Positions 23,213 through 33,864 of a stretch of 64,000 nt of DNA are shown one piece after another. Both the position numbers and the translations under genes were made by a program. Source of the DNA: Euborellia annulipes (lineage: Eukaryota > Arthropoda > Insecta > Dermaptera > Anisolabididae). The notes under the pieces were generated by a model. It was not told where the DNA came from. It searched no databases and saw nothing but the letters and a program-made list of their open reading frames with translations. Each line of letters opens with the position of its first letter. Positions within the stretch are counted from its first letter, which is position 1. Location of the stretch: the NCBI GenBank assembly GCA_023213315.1, contig JAKCPI010000386.1, positions 1-64,000 of the forward strand, read 5' to 3'.

Positions 23213-23958
23213 AAAAATCTGGTGTGACTGGTCGCACAGCACACAACTTTCTCATGTCTTCGGTAATCGAAAGTTGTGTTCTGTGTTTGTCCCGCCAGAT
23301 TCTTTTGTCTCGAGATATATTTAGTTTCTGACCGTACGGTACATTTGAATTCAAGATGTAAAATGTATAAACATGGGAAAATATTTATGGCAACCATTTC
23401 TCCTATCCTTCCTATGAAGTACAAGAGTAAAGTGGTTTTCAGAAGATTTCAATGGCAAAATGAGAATATACATTTTAAGGAGCATCTAAAAAAATAATTG
23501 ATTTATGAATTTTAATCAAAATGTTGGAGCGAATTTTGAGAAAATTGAAAAAAAAAACTGAAAAAGTACATTAGTAAAGTACTAGTACTTTTTGAGCGAT
23601 TTTGTTTAAAAGCTTATTTTTACGCCCTAGGGGAGTGCCTAACTTTTGTTTTTATAAAAAAACATTCACACTTTTTCTCATTTATACTCACATTCACACA
23701 CACAGTCTTTTCGGCAACTGAGGCCATTTAAGACTTTTAACGATACTCAGTATGTTTTAAGATATCAATTGGGTGTCCAGGCATTTTTATTTAAGTCATT
23801 TGGTATCCAAACACAGACAGACAGACCACTTTTATGGATTCAAGGAACCTCAAAACGTGTATATCCTTCAAAATCTCGACATCGAATTTTTGACATGAAT
23901 CCAAAACTTTCTCTCTATATGTATATTAACATAGACATATAGGTAAGAGAAAGTAAAA
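23213..23958 (-). repeat. HPE copy, minus strand, with a SINE inside
   Basis: Hairpin end at 23213-23305, body with CCATTTCTCCTATCC and GTAAAGTACTAGTACTT, then a SINE A fragment at about 23643-23815, then the CA tract remnant and the TA-rich end to 23958. Confidence 0.85.
23643..23815 (-). repeat. SINE A 3' fragment inside an HPE copy
   Basis: Tail side AACATTCACACTTTTTCTC, 3' module CTTTTCGGCAACTGAGGCC, then body up to CATTTGGTATCCAAA. The tRNA head is missing. Confidence 0.85.
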
Positions 23959-23959
23959 A

Positions 23960-24379
23960 TTTAATTGTTGATTCTAAAATGTCAAATTCATTTTTGCGAA
24001 AAATAATTATATGAATTTCCATTTGAGCGTTGAGTGAAGTGAGATTAAAATAAAATTCACCCTGAAATACTTTATAAATCAATTTTTGGATGGAGATGAA
24101 TGTTTCATTTTGTATAAATATTTAAAATATTTTTGATTGAAATGTAAAAATATTCTTTGAAATATTTATTAATACATGTATATTATAGTGTGATATATTT
24201 ATGATAGACTGTATATAGTAGAGCAGGAATATATTCTGCAATTTATTTTACCTATAAATTAAAATCATGCTGAAATTATTATAAATATAAAGCTTATAAT
24301 AAATTATTGATATATTTAGGAAATATTTTAATTGTTTCTAAAAAAAAAATCGGGATTAGCCAGCCACCCCTCAACTTTT
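23960..24379. other. Intergenic, no gene seen
   Basis: AT-rich sequence, with no match elsewhere in the window. Confidence 0.4.
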
Positions 24380-24929
24380 TACTTTCTCTTACCTATGTAT
24401 ATATGTAATATATATATAGAGAGAAAGTATTGGATTCATGTCAAAAATTCGATGTCGAGATTTTGATGGATCTTCACGTGTTGAGGTCCCCTGAATCCAA
24501 AAAAGTGGTTTTTGCGACATGGTCTGTCTGTGTGTCTGTGTGTGTGTGTGTGTGTGTGCTGTCTGTGTGTGTGTCTGTGAACAAAATATCTCAAGAACGA
24601 AAAGAGCTAGGAGGTTGAAATTTTATATTTAAGTTAGACACCCCCATGGGACGTGACACGAAGCTTTTGAACAAAATCGACCAAAAAGTACTAGTACTTT
24701 ACTGATGCACTTTTTCAGTTTTTTTCGATTTTCTCAAAATTTGCTCCAACGATTTTTTTTAAAATTCAAAAATCAATTATTTTTTAGTTGCTCTTTAAAA
24801 TGTATATTCTCATTTCGTGATGGTGAAATCTTCTGAAGACCACTTTACTCTTGTTCTCCATAGAAAAGATAGAAGAAATGGTTGCCATGGTAACAAAATA
24901 TAAACATTTTGCCATACTTATAAATTTTA
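24380..24929 (+). repeat. HPE copy, 3' truncated, head-to-tail with the next
   Basis: Begins TACTTTCTCTTACC and continues through all body blocks to CATACTTATAAATTTTAC, where the next copy begins directly. The right hairpin is missing. Confidence 0.85.
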
Positions 24930-25606
24930 CTTTCTCTTACCTATGTATATATGTAATATATATATAGAGAGAAAGTATTGGATTCATGTCAAAATTCGAT
25001 GTCGAGATTTTGATGGATCTTCACGTTTTGAGGTCCCCTGAATCCAAAAAGTGGTTTTCGCGACATGGTCTGTCTGTCTGTCTGTCTGTCTGTCTGTGTG
25101 TCTGTCTGTGTGTGTTCAATTTTAAGCATGAAGGAATTGAGCTAGGAGGTTGAAATTTTATATTTAAGTTAGGCACCCTCCTAGGGCGTGAAAATAAGCT
25201 TTTAATCAAAATCGACCAAAGAGTACTAGTACTTTACTGATGTACTTTTTCAGTTTTTTTCGATTTTCTCTAAATTCGCTCTAACGATTTTGATTAAAAT
25301 TCAAAAATCATTTATTTTTTAGATGCTCTTTCAAATGTATATTCTGATTTTGCTCTCAAAATTGTTTGAAGACCACTTTACTCTTGTATTTCATAGGGAA
25401 GATAGGAGAAATGGTTGCCATGGTAACAAAATATAAATATTTTCCCATACTTATAAATTTTACATCTGAATCCAAATGTTACGTACTGTCGGGAACTAAA
25501 TATATGTCGACACAAAAAATCTGGTGTGACAAGCACAGAACACAACTTTCGATTACCGAAGGTAAGAGAAAGTTGTGTGCTGTGCGCCAGTCACACCAGA
25601 TTTTTT
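24929..25606 (+). repeat. HPE copy, full length
   Basis: Starts at the junction with the previous copy, whose last bases (TTTTAC) double as its first. It has the full body and the right hairpin ending GTCACACCAGATTTTTT. Confidence 0.9.
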
Positions 25607-25608
25607 CT

Positions 25609-25818
25609 CTTAAATATAATATTTCAACTTCTTAGCTCTTTTCGTTCTTGAGATATTTTGTTCACAGACACACAGACAATGTTCCAAAACAACTTTTGGA
25701 TTCAAGGGACCTCCAAACGTGTATATCCGTCAAATTATCGAGATCGAATTTTTGGCATGAATCCAATACTTTATCTCTCTCTATATATTAACATATATAG
25801 AGGTAAGAGAAAGTAAAA
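25609..25818 (-). repeat. HPE left-half fragment, minus strand
   Basis: Directly follows the hairpin of the preceding copy. It runs from AATATAATATTTCAAC through a CA tract to the TA-rich end ATAGAGGTAAGAGAAAG. Confidence 0.8.
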
Positions 25819-25819
25819 A

Positions 25820-26520
25820 TTGACTTCTGTTATTTATCAGAAATCAGAATCTAGTTTCTAAGTTTAAGTTTCAATCTCTTTAAGTTCAAATAAGATAGAA
25901 CTTTTAAAAGAGATCGGTATAGAATGTAAAAAATTTAACTATCTGAACAGTTATCAGATAGATATGTTGTAGATAGAAGTCAAGAGTGAGAATGGATGTT
26001 TCTGAAATTGTTCTCTCACTTTCATACCTTTCTTAGAAGAGTTATATGAACTCGTTACTAAACGTTTCTATTCTGTGAGGAATTCTCCAGGATTTCATCT
26101 CAAGTTCATGACCTTGGTACAATTTTATTCTCTCATTTATTTTAATGAATTAGACAGCCAAATCTAAATTCGAGGACATGTTTATTTTTCTTAGGCCTTA
26201 TTATGAATCAAATAAGTAGTGTTTTAAAAGTTTTGATTAACTAGATAACTTTTACGTCGAAAATTAATAAAAAATTTAAATATTTTGTAGTTTTAGCATA
26301 GGTCAACACATAATACATGGCTATTGCTTGAAAGTTACTTTAAAAATTATTCTGAACTTCGGAATTTTAAATAAATATTATAAAAATAAATATATTTTAT
26401 TTAGAAGAGGCATTGCAAATATTAACAGTTTCGGTTTTATAGAAAACCATCATCAGGCCTAAAATATATAAATATCATCACCAAAATATTTTAGTTTATT
26501 TAAAATTCCTAAGAATAATT
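25820..26520. other. Intergenic; Penelope-type end relic at 26400-26465
   Basis: Mostly AT-rich. At 26424-26456 (minus) CTGATGA, one extra T, stem GGTTTT...AAAACC and GAAAC can be read. The GTH triplet is displaced by a T and stem I is weak, so it is a decayed hammerhead-like end. Confidence 0.45.
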
Positions 26521-26839
26521 TCTTTCCCCTGGGTCGTAAGACGAAGATTTTGAACAAAATTGGCCAAAGAGTACTAGTACTTTACTGATGTACTTTTTCA
26601 GTTTTTTTCGGTTTTAACAAAATTAGCTCCGACGATTTTGATTAAAATTCATAAAATTCAAAAAGTAACCATTTTTTAGATAGTCTTTAAAATGTTTATT
26701 CTTATTTTACCATTGAAATCATTTGAAGAACATTTTACTCTTGTACTTAATAGGAGAAATAGGAGAAATAGTCTCAAGAACATAACTTTCTCTTACCAAA
26801 GAAGAGTTGTGTGCTGTGCGACAAGTTACACAAGATTTT
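26521..26839 (+). repeat. HPE fragment, diverged
   Basis: From GGTCGTAAGACGAAG through AGTACTAGTACTTTACTGATG to a damaged right hairpin (AACTTTCTCTTACC, GTTGTGTGCTGTGCG, ACAAGATTTT). Confidence 0.75.
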
Positions 26840-28054
26840 AAAAAATACTCTTATAAAGTGCATTATTTTTTCAATCTTGTATTTTTTTTTTCTATTTCTA
26901 TTATACCTTCTTTATTTATAGGATGTAAGCCACTCTCTCTCTCTCTCTTTCTCTTTTCAGTAATTGTCTCTTTTATCAAAAATATTTCCGAAAGAAAGAG
27001 AAAGAAATAAACATATAAAACTAGAAAATGTAAGAAAGCAAACAAGCTTTTTATAATTTTTTTTTCTTTTCTGACGATATCAGGATCAATTCTTGCTCTT
27101 TCCCAAATAACATTCTATTTTCGGTTAGAATATACCCGCGGTATGATAAGAAGTGTATAAACCGAAGGAGAACCGACCGAACGACAGACCCAACAACGAC
27201 GACGACGACGAGAAGCATATTGAGAAAAGTGTCGCGGAAAAGAGTCAAGGCGAATTCTTCTAAAGAAATGAAATGCTCTTTTAAATCATCTCATTCAATA
27301 TTTTTTTATAAATTCAAAAGATTTTATACAATGAATTTAAAAAAAATAAAATAAATATAGGAGATTCTTATCATTTTTTTTTTTTTTTTTTTTTTAAGGC
27401 AGCTTAAAGGTTAAGTGGGCATTTCGAGGAAGATTATCTCTCATTATTTGCTTCTTAAGAGAAGCTTTATGTACAAATTTGGATTCTATTTCTATTTTTA
27501 CACAAATATAAATATTATTTTTATCGTTGAATGTATCGCTACAATTGTATTGTATATTAGGAAGCGATTATCCAAAGGGATAAAGCAAATAAGTCAATAA
27601 GTCCTCCTATAGAGGAGAGTCTCTTATAAAAATCAAAACACAAATCCCAGTTGCGCACTTATTTGAAATTTATTTTTGGAACCAAGTTCTTTAACGCGGC
27701 TTACGCAGGGTGAATTGGTAGAAAATGTAACGTAACAAAAATGCGTTCCCAGCGCCCAAGCGACGGCGGAGGAAGGCGAGATTAGCCGAAGGCTTGGAAA
27801 GGCCACGCCCATCTTCTCCTCTTTATTTCCTTCTATCTACCGTAGGCGGGAAATTACTCGCCAGCGGGCGCAGCCTTTGGCGGGCTTTCCGTCTATTTAA
27901 ATAATATTCATATTATATTATACTCTGAGTTGAAGAAAAGGCGTGAAGAAATTCGCACCTGCCGGGGGTCCCACGACCCCACACGTTTGCTTTTTATGAT
28001 CACCTTGATAATTATAGAGATATTTCTAATTCTTTTATATGCTGGTTGGTCAAC
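26840..28054. other. Intergenic; one balanced-composition patch
   Basis: CT-rich simple sequence at 26930-26960, GACGAC repeats at 27198-27211 and a T run at 27376-27396. 27760-27900 is GC-richer (GGCGGAGGAAGGCGAG, CGCCAGCGGGCGCAGCC), but no frame or known repeat is evident. Confidence 0.35.
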
Positions 28055-28400
28055 TAGGATTGACCAACTAGGATTAAGGTCTTTTTCGGCATCTAAGGCC
28101 TTTTAGACCTCATCCCTATGGGTCGTTTTGATAACTTACCTACCCCAACATTAAAATAGCCTCCCTATGGGGAAATACATTGTGTATGTCCTTCAGCTAT
28201 TTTAATGCTGAAGGACACACACCATGTATTTCCCCATAGGGAGGCTATTTTAATGTTGGGGTAGGTAAGTTATCAAAACGACCCATTTATTTCAAATGAT
28301 AGGTAGCCAATTCAAATGAAATAAATTTTTCTCGCTTGGGGCGGGAATCGAATCTGGGATCGTAGGCACAAGAAGTTAATGTCTTCTCTCTGAGCTCCAG
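28055..28400 (-). repeat. SINE B, minus strand, interrupted by a palindrome
   Basis: Read on minus: a tRNA-like head (CAGAGAGAAGACATTAAC, then GATTCGATTCCCGCC as B box), AAATTTATTTCATTTGAATT, AATAAAT, a palindromic insert, then ATGAGGTCTAAAAGGCC and GATGCCGAAAAAGACC. Removing 28121-28287 restores the usual body order. Confidence 0.8.
28121..28287. mobile_element. 167-bp near-perfect palindromic MITE in SINE B
   Basis: Left end GGGTCGTTTTGATAACTTAC and right end GTAAGTTATCAAAACGACCC are exact complements. The arms stay paired to the centre (CCTTCAGC...GCTGAAGG). Comparison with intact SINE B copies shows a clean insertion with AT on each side, a 2-bp duplication at most. A single transcript would form a long hairpin. 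Confidence 0.8.
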
Positions 28401-28540
28401 GGCCGGCCTGAGAGCAAAATGCTGTGTGAGTAAGGATGAACTTTGGCGCCCCCTTCCAATGAGAGTTGTTATGTAAAACATGTAACTGTTACCTGATATG
28501 AATTTGAATGAAATTTTTCATTAAAGTAGATACATACATT

Positions 28541-28798
28541 CAAGGGCGGTCCCAGAGGGGGGGTCAAGGGGATCGTGACCCCCCCCCAAAAATTTTTCTT
28601 TTTTTTTTAACACACACTTTTTTCCCATTCACACAATCTTTTCGGCAACTTAGGCCATTTAAGACTTAAACGATACTTATATTTGATTAATATATATATT
28701 AATATATATTTATTGGGGTCCAGGCCCATTTATTTATACTATAAAAAAAAAAAAACAGTGACCCCCCCCCCCCAAATGTAAGGCTAGGACCGCCCTTG
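28541..28798. mobile_element. hAT-type MITE with a perfect 8-bp target duplication
   Basis: Terminal inverted repeats CAAGGGCGGTCCCAG and CTAGGACCGCCCTTG. CATACATT flanks both ends exactly (28533-28540 and 28799-28806). Eight-base duplications and CA(A/G)GGGCG-type ends point to the hAT superfamily. C/G runs lie inside both ends, and a headless SINE A (28600-28740, minus) occupies the middle. Confidence 0.9.
28600..28742 (-). repeat. SINE A fragment inside the MITE
   Basis: CTTTTCGGCAACTTAGGCC (3' module) and GGGGTCCAGGCCCATTTATTT are recognisable; the tRNA head is absent. Confidence 0.8.
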
Positions 28799-28907
28799 CA
28801 TACATTGAATAAGGTACGTCACATTACATACAGAACATACACTTAGAAACGAATCTTCCTAGCTTTGTCAGACGAAATTTTGTTATTAGGCATTGAAAAG
28901 TCCATAA

Positions 28908-28980
28908 TCCTGGGTTGTATAGTGATAGAGTATTCGCCTCTTGTGCTAGAGGTCAAAGATCTGCTTCCTAACTTAGGCTA
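28908..28980 (+). repeat. tRNA-like SINE head fragment
   Basis: CCTGGGTTGTATAGTGATAG resembles a D-arm, and GAGGTCAAAGATCTGCTTCC a damaged T-arm. No body follows. A decayed SINE head or tRNA pseudogene. Confidence 0.4.
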
Positions 28981-30700
28981 GGCACACACAGACGATTTAA
29001 GTCGAGCGATAGTTTAGTTGATGAACATAAATATATTAAGTTTAATGTACGATAAGTGCATATACAACCCAACTTCATATCAACTCGATTATTTAATTAA
29101 TAGTGATCTATAAGGACTTTTGATTTAAAAAAATCTAGCAACTAACAACGTTCAACTACGATAATATCACAGCTGCAAATTGAAGCGCACAGACAATCGA
29201 CCGTTTAGTTGACCAAATCAAGTCCAAAACAACAAAAGAAATAAATTTAAAAGTTGAATCGATGTCGATAATCCGAGAATCCGTCATTACACTGCTTCTA
29301 CAGTTTTTTTCAGCTAGAATTCTAAACTCACTGGGGTTCAGGCCTAAATTTCTTAAAAGATCTAGTAAGTCTGATTTCTTTCAATTCAATCAGAGGTTTT
29401 AACCCTACACCTTACCCCCTGTATATATATTATTTACTGTATTAAAAATTTAATAGAAAAATAAAATAAAGTTTCAATATGTGACTGGTAATTAAAATAT
29501 TAAATTTCTTTTTTAAATAACTTGACTGAAGAGTCTTTAATATTAAATTTATTTATTATTTTTAATCGGAATTTTTTTTTCAAAGGAATCATTTTAATTA
29601 AATATAGAACTGTTTAATTTAATTTAACTTTTTATTGTGGAATTATTCAAATAGCTTCAAAATTAAATATATCCATAATTTCATTAATTTTGATTTGATG
29701 TTTATTTTCACTCCTCCCATAAATGTATTATTGTATTATCTCATACAGTATACATTTTTTTCATTTTAAAGGGGTGGAAATAACTCTTTAATATCTCTCA
29801 GGTCAGTTTGTTGGGTAGCTAATTTACTTTTTAATCAATTAATTGAAATTTCCTGGACTCTCAATCAATTTCTTTTAAAATTATTTAACTTCTAAAGACA
29901 AATTATTTTTAAAAGAAAATAAATGGCAAATTATATCATCATAGAAATTGGATTAGGAAAAGATCGTGACACTTAAAAAGACAGTGACTTAAGAAATCAA
30001 AAAACAAAAAAGTAACTCGAAAAAGAAGACAACATAAACAAGAAAAAAGAAACAAAAAGGCTGGTGTGCGAAAGTCGAATAAATAACTTTGTTAGGAAAA
30101 AAAAAGAAACGAACGAGTTGCGAATCTGGAAACAATTCCATTGATGAAATATTCACAAGTGTCGCTCTCAGGAGTGTTAAGAAGACCATGGAGTGAGGGA
30201 TATGCAACTGATGCAAATTATTACCTTAGAATGCACATTAAAGAATAACAACTAGAAATAGACAGTTGTGATTATTAAAAAAATATTTAATAAAAGAATT
30301 ACAAATTTTTGGCCACTCATTCTAAGCTCTTCAGGTACAATTCAGTTTAGATTACAAAGGTTGTTACATCTGTGACAATCTCATTTGAATTAATTGAGAA
30401 ACCAACATGACTGCCGCATCTCGACCTGCACGCCATCTGTATTGCTTGAGCGATCGCAGTGCCTCTACATACAATCTGACACGAAATTCAAATATTGTAT
30501 TTTTTAAATAATAGTACACACTCTATAGCAGTAGTAGTAGTAGTATAAACTCTAAAAAAATCTCTTTGAAAAATATTACCTACCAGAGATTGAATAATTA
30601 AGCTTCATTAATATTCTTTCATTTGCCTTGTGTCTTAACACAGAGGAGAGTTCTCGTTTTTAAATTAAACAAAAGTCATCATGTTTTTAGTATAATACGT
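28980..30700. other. Intergenic, no gene seen
   Basis: AT-rich throughout. 30360-30490 is more balanced, but I recognise nothing in it. (AGT)n at 30527-30543. Confidence 0.35.
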
Positions 30701-30701
30701 A

Positions 30702-30924
30702 GGGGAGAGGGGGGGGGGGGGCATTGGGACACGAGGCACATTGGGACATTCGAATTTTAGCTGTACTAAATGTGTCCATTTTATTATAAAAAATTTTTTC
30801 TTAATAAAATGGGTACTTAATGCACCCTAACGGCCAAAGAGTACAACTCAAACTTTATATTTAGTAGAGCTAAAATTCGAATGTCCCAATGTGCCTCGTG
30901 TCCCAGAGTCCCCCCCCTCTCCCC
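30702..30924. mobile_element. Palindromic MITE with TA at both ends
   Basis: TA, then GGGGAGAGG and a G run, CATTGGGACACGAGGCACAT and TCGAATTTTAGCT. The right half is the complement (CCCAATGTGCCTCGTGTCCC), ending CTCTCCCC, TA. A TA target suggests Tc1/mariner-like mobilisation, though other superfamilies are possible. Confidence 0.75.
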
Positions 30925-30929
30925 TATAT

Positions 30930-31622
30930 ATATTTATTTTAATGTTATTATAATTAATGTTTCTTATTATTAAAAAATTATTATTTATTTTATGAAGATT
31001 GGCCATAATTCATAGTAAATAAAAAAAAATACTAATGTTGTTAGTAGGCCTATTTCATAATTGATAAGTATTTTCACGAAAAACAATCGATTTCAATCGA
31101 CCTGTTGATCTAATTTATTTATTTTAAAATTCAATATTAATCACTAACTTTAAAGAGAGTTATTTTATCGAATTATGTTGAAGGCAAATGTGTTAATATT
31201 GTAAATTAATCTGACGCCTAAGCGTCTAATCGCAAGTGACAGGCTGGATTTAAATAATAAATTAAGCTCGGTTGCGTGCAGATGGAGGAGGTGTATGAGG
31301 GCCCGTTTGTAAATATGTATGTTAAGCCCCAATTGGACATGAAGGAGTTCACACTTGACCAGTGAGCCCTCTTTTTAAAACACTCCTTGAGAGACAATTC
31401 AATTCTCTGCTCACGCAATTTCCATACTGTTTTTGTCCCTCTCTATTTTTCTCTCATTTGTAATACAGTATACTTGATCTATCTTGAAATGTTTTTATCT
31501 CAAAATAAATTAAGTAAATCGTGGAGCCATAAGCTCTCTCCCTTAGTACTAGTTTTAGCTTTTAACATCTGCGTCTCCAAACGCCATCATCTTTTTGAAG
31601 GACAATCTTGTTATTTAATTCT
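30930..31622. other. Intergenic, no gene seen
   Basis: AT-rich to 31200; 31200-31620 is more balanced. The short frames there resemble nothing I know. Confidence 0.35.
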
Positions 31623-31690
31623 CCTGAAAAAGATCGCGATTGGCGATTGAAACGTTGACAGTTAAAATTGAAACGTTGACAGTTAAAAAA
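31623..31690 (+). ncRNA. Decayed hammerhead-like end
   Basis: CTGAAAA in place of CTGANGA, stem ATCGC...GCGAT, then GAAACGTTGACAG, with the last part duplicated (AAATTGAAACGTTGACAGTT at about 31664). The G8 position is lost, so it should be inactive. It looks like the 3' end of a Penelope-type copy. Confidence 0.4.
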
Positions 31691-31864
31691 TTTAATATCT
31701 CCTGTATGCTGAGTTTCCTCTCTGTAAGAAGGTTTTATTATATTCCTTTTTATTTACTTCAAAATTGAATGATACTTTTTCATGTTTTTATTCATATTTG
31801 CTAGTGAATAAAAATTGTCCCTTGATATAAAGAAACGGGGATGTCAAAAAGCATAGATGTTTTT

Positions 31865-31957
31865 TACTTTCTCTTACTCTATATATGAAATATATATAGA
31901 GAAAAAGTATTGCGATCATGTCAAAAATTCGATTTCGAAATTTTGATGGATATACAT
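31865..31957 (+). repeat. HPE left end interrupted by a palindromic transposon
   Basis: TACTTTCTCTTACTC start, TA-rich palindrome and GATTTTGATGGATATACAT-like block, cut at 31957. The HPE resumes at 33865 with GTTTTG and then decays. Confidence 0.75.
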
Positions 31958-32201
31958 TAGGGCGGAGCGAAAAAATTTTTTTTTGATTTTACTTTTGCCT
32001 TAGTGCGGAAAAGTTGTGTATTGGTACGTAGGTTATGTGTGCAAAATTTCGTGGAAAACAAAAAATATCTTCCGTTCCCATATCGACCGTGATTTTTTGC
32101 AGATTTTCATCATATAGTGAAAAATGTGTTTTTGTCAATTTTTTGTATAAAGCTTGTCACTTTGATCTCAAAATGTAGAAAAAACATAATACATTACACC
32201 A

Positions 32202-32456
32202 TGGGCGTACCCAGGATCAAATCTAGGGGGAGGGGGGCAGATCATGGCCGTCCAGATTGTGACATAGCTTATTTTTTTTATATATAGGGGAAAAGCCTTC
32301 AATTTAAAGGATAAAAACCCTAGAGTCCTAAATCATTCCCCGTCGCCATCGCCCTACCTAATTTTATTTTGTTTCATCACTTTATAAACATTTAATTTTT
32401 TTTCTTGCTTCTAGGGGGGGGGGAGCCCCCCTGCCTCCCGCTGGGTACGCCCATGT
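32202..32456 (+). mobile_element. MITE with CATGGGCGTACCCAG ends, left copy
   Basis: CATGGGCGTACCCAGGATC at the left and GCTGGGTACGCCCATG at the right are inverted. C/G runs lie inside both ends. The right arm carries the same element reversed at 33365-33615. Confidence 0.8.
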
Positions 32457-32639
32457 ATTTAATTATTTATTTATTTATTTACTTCTCAAACTCCCCCAGA
32501 GATCATTTTAAAGACGGGAGAGTGTTCTCCCGATTTTGTTCTTACAAATTCGAGATAGAAGAGGGAACCGGACCTGAGGGCAAACGCTGGGACTCTAAAG
32601 CCTAAAGCTAATTATATCTTTACATCATAACTATTATAT

Positions 32640-33362
32640 TGACAATTTTTTGATAAAAAGAGTGGACTCTATCAGGAATTTAGATATCATTTTTGATTCA
32701 AAACTACCTTTTGTCGAACATTTTGCCTCTATGGTCAATAAAGCCTTCAGACTTTTGGGTTTCATTAAAAGAAACTCAAAAAATTTTAACAATTTAAAGT
32801 CATTAAAACTCTGTACTTTTCGCTTGTAAGGTCCCAATTAGAATATGCTCTTTTGATATAGAACCCTATTTATGCCTCTCAAATCAATGCTATTGAAAGA
32901 ATGCAGAAGAAATTTCTCAATTTTATGTTCTACCGAAGGTTCGCCCTCCCCGCTACGCATATCAGTTACAATCAACTATTGGAAATATTCGAGATCAAAA
33001 GTCTATCCGAGAGGAGAAGAGATTTCATTTTTAGAAATTTCTGTGACCTGCTGGGTGATCGCTGGGACTGTAGTGAGTTACTAGCCAAAATTGGCTTTAG
33101 AGTCCCAGCCTTTACCCTCAGGTCCGGCTCCCTCTTCTATCTCGGATTTGTAAGAACAAAATCGGGAGAACACTCTCCCGTCTTTAAAATGATCTCTGCG
33201 ACAAGGGAGTGCGGACTTTCGGTATAGAGAAATTTATGATGGATATTTATTCCTTATGTATAATCAAATCTAGGGGGGATGGATCATTATCCATCGCACA
33301 AAAAGAAACTCTCCCTGTAACTGGGAAATCCTGTTGGGAGTTTGAGAAGTAAATAAATAAAT
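32640..33362 (+). pseudogene. Jockey-like LINE fragment: end of reverse transcriptase and 3' tail
   Basis: Plus-strand frames read LDIIFDSKLPFVEHF, AFRLLGFIKRNSKNF, LVRSQLEYALL, a stop where W is expected, NPIY, IERMQKKFLNF and a C-terminal part ending at about 33227. This order (GFIKRNSK, LVRSxLEYA, WNP, IERxQKxFL) is the thumb and C-terminal region of Jockey/CR1-type non-LTR reverse transcriptases. There is one frameshift near 32800 and one stop. A (TAAA)n tail at 33347-33362 marks the 3' end. The palm with the catalytic aspartates is missing. It sits at the centre of the palindromic transposon. Confidence 0.85.
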
Positions 33363-33364
33363 AC

Positions 33365-33615
33365 ATGGGCGTACCCAGCGGGAGGCAGGGGGGCTCCCCC
33401 CCCTAGAAGCAAGAAAAAAATTAAATGTTTATAAAGTGATGAAACAAAATAAAATTAGGTAGGGCGATGGCGACGGGGAATGATTTAGGACTCTAGGGTT
33501 TTTATCCTTTAAATTGAAGGCTTTTCCCCTATATATAAAAAATAAGCTATGTCACAATCTGGACGGCCATGATCTGCCCCCCCCCCCCTAGATTTGATCC
33601 TGGGTACGCCCATGG
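33365..33615 (-). mobile_element. MITE with CATGGGCGTACCCAG ends, right copy
   Basis: Inverted counterpart of 32202-32456 in the right arm, with only a few differences, mainly in G/C run lengths. Confidence 0.8.
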
Positions 33616-33864
33616 TGTAATGTATTATGTTTTTTCTACATTTTGAGATCAAAGTGACAAGCTTTATACAAAAAATTGACAAAAACACATTTTTCACTAT
33701 ATGATGAAAATCTGCAAAAAATCACGGTCGATATGGGAACGGAAGATATTTTTTGTTTTCCACGAAATTTTGTACACATAGCCTACGTACCAATACACAA
33801 CTTTTCCGCACTAAGGCAAAAGTAAAATAAAAAAAAAAATTTTTCGCTCCGCCCTAATATACAT

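Larger units (their letters stand above)
31958..33856. mobile_element. 1.9-kb palindromic transposon, 8-bp target duplication
   Basis: The ends are TAGGGCGGAGCGAAAAAA and its complement. ATATACAT flanks both sides exactly (31950-31957 and 33857-33864). The arms of about 640 bp (31958-32600 and 33210-33856) are nearly identical inverted copies. Within each arm lies the same MITE in opposite orientation. The centre is a Jockey-like retrotransposon fragment whose 3' tail and end are also duplicated in inverted form at 32457-32600, with an internal deletion. The 8-bp duplication fits the hAT superfamily, but no transposase is seen. Confidence 0.85.
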
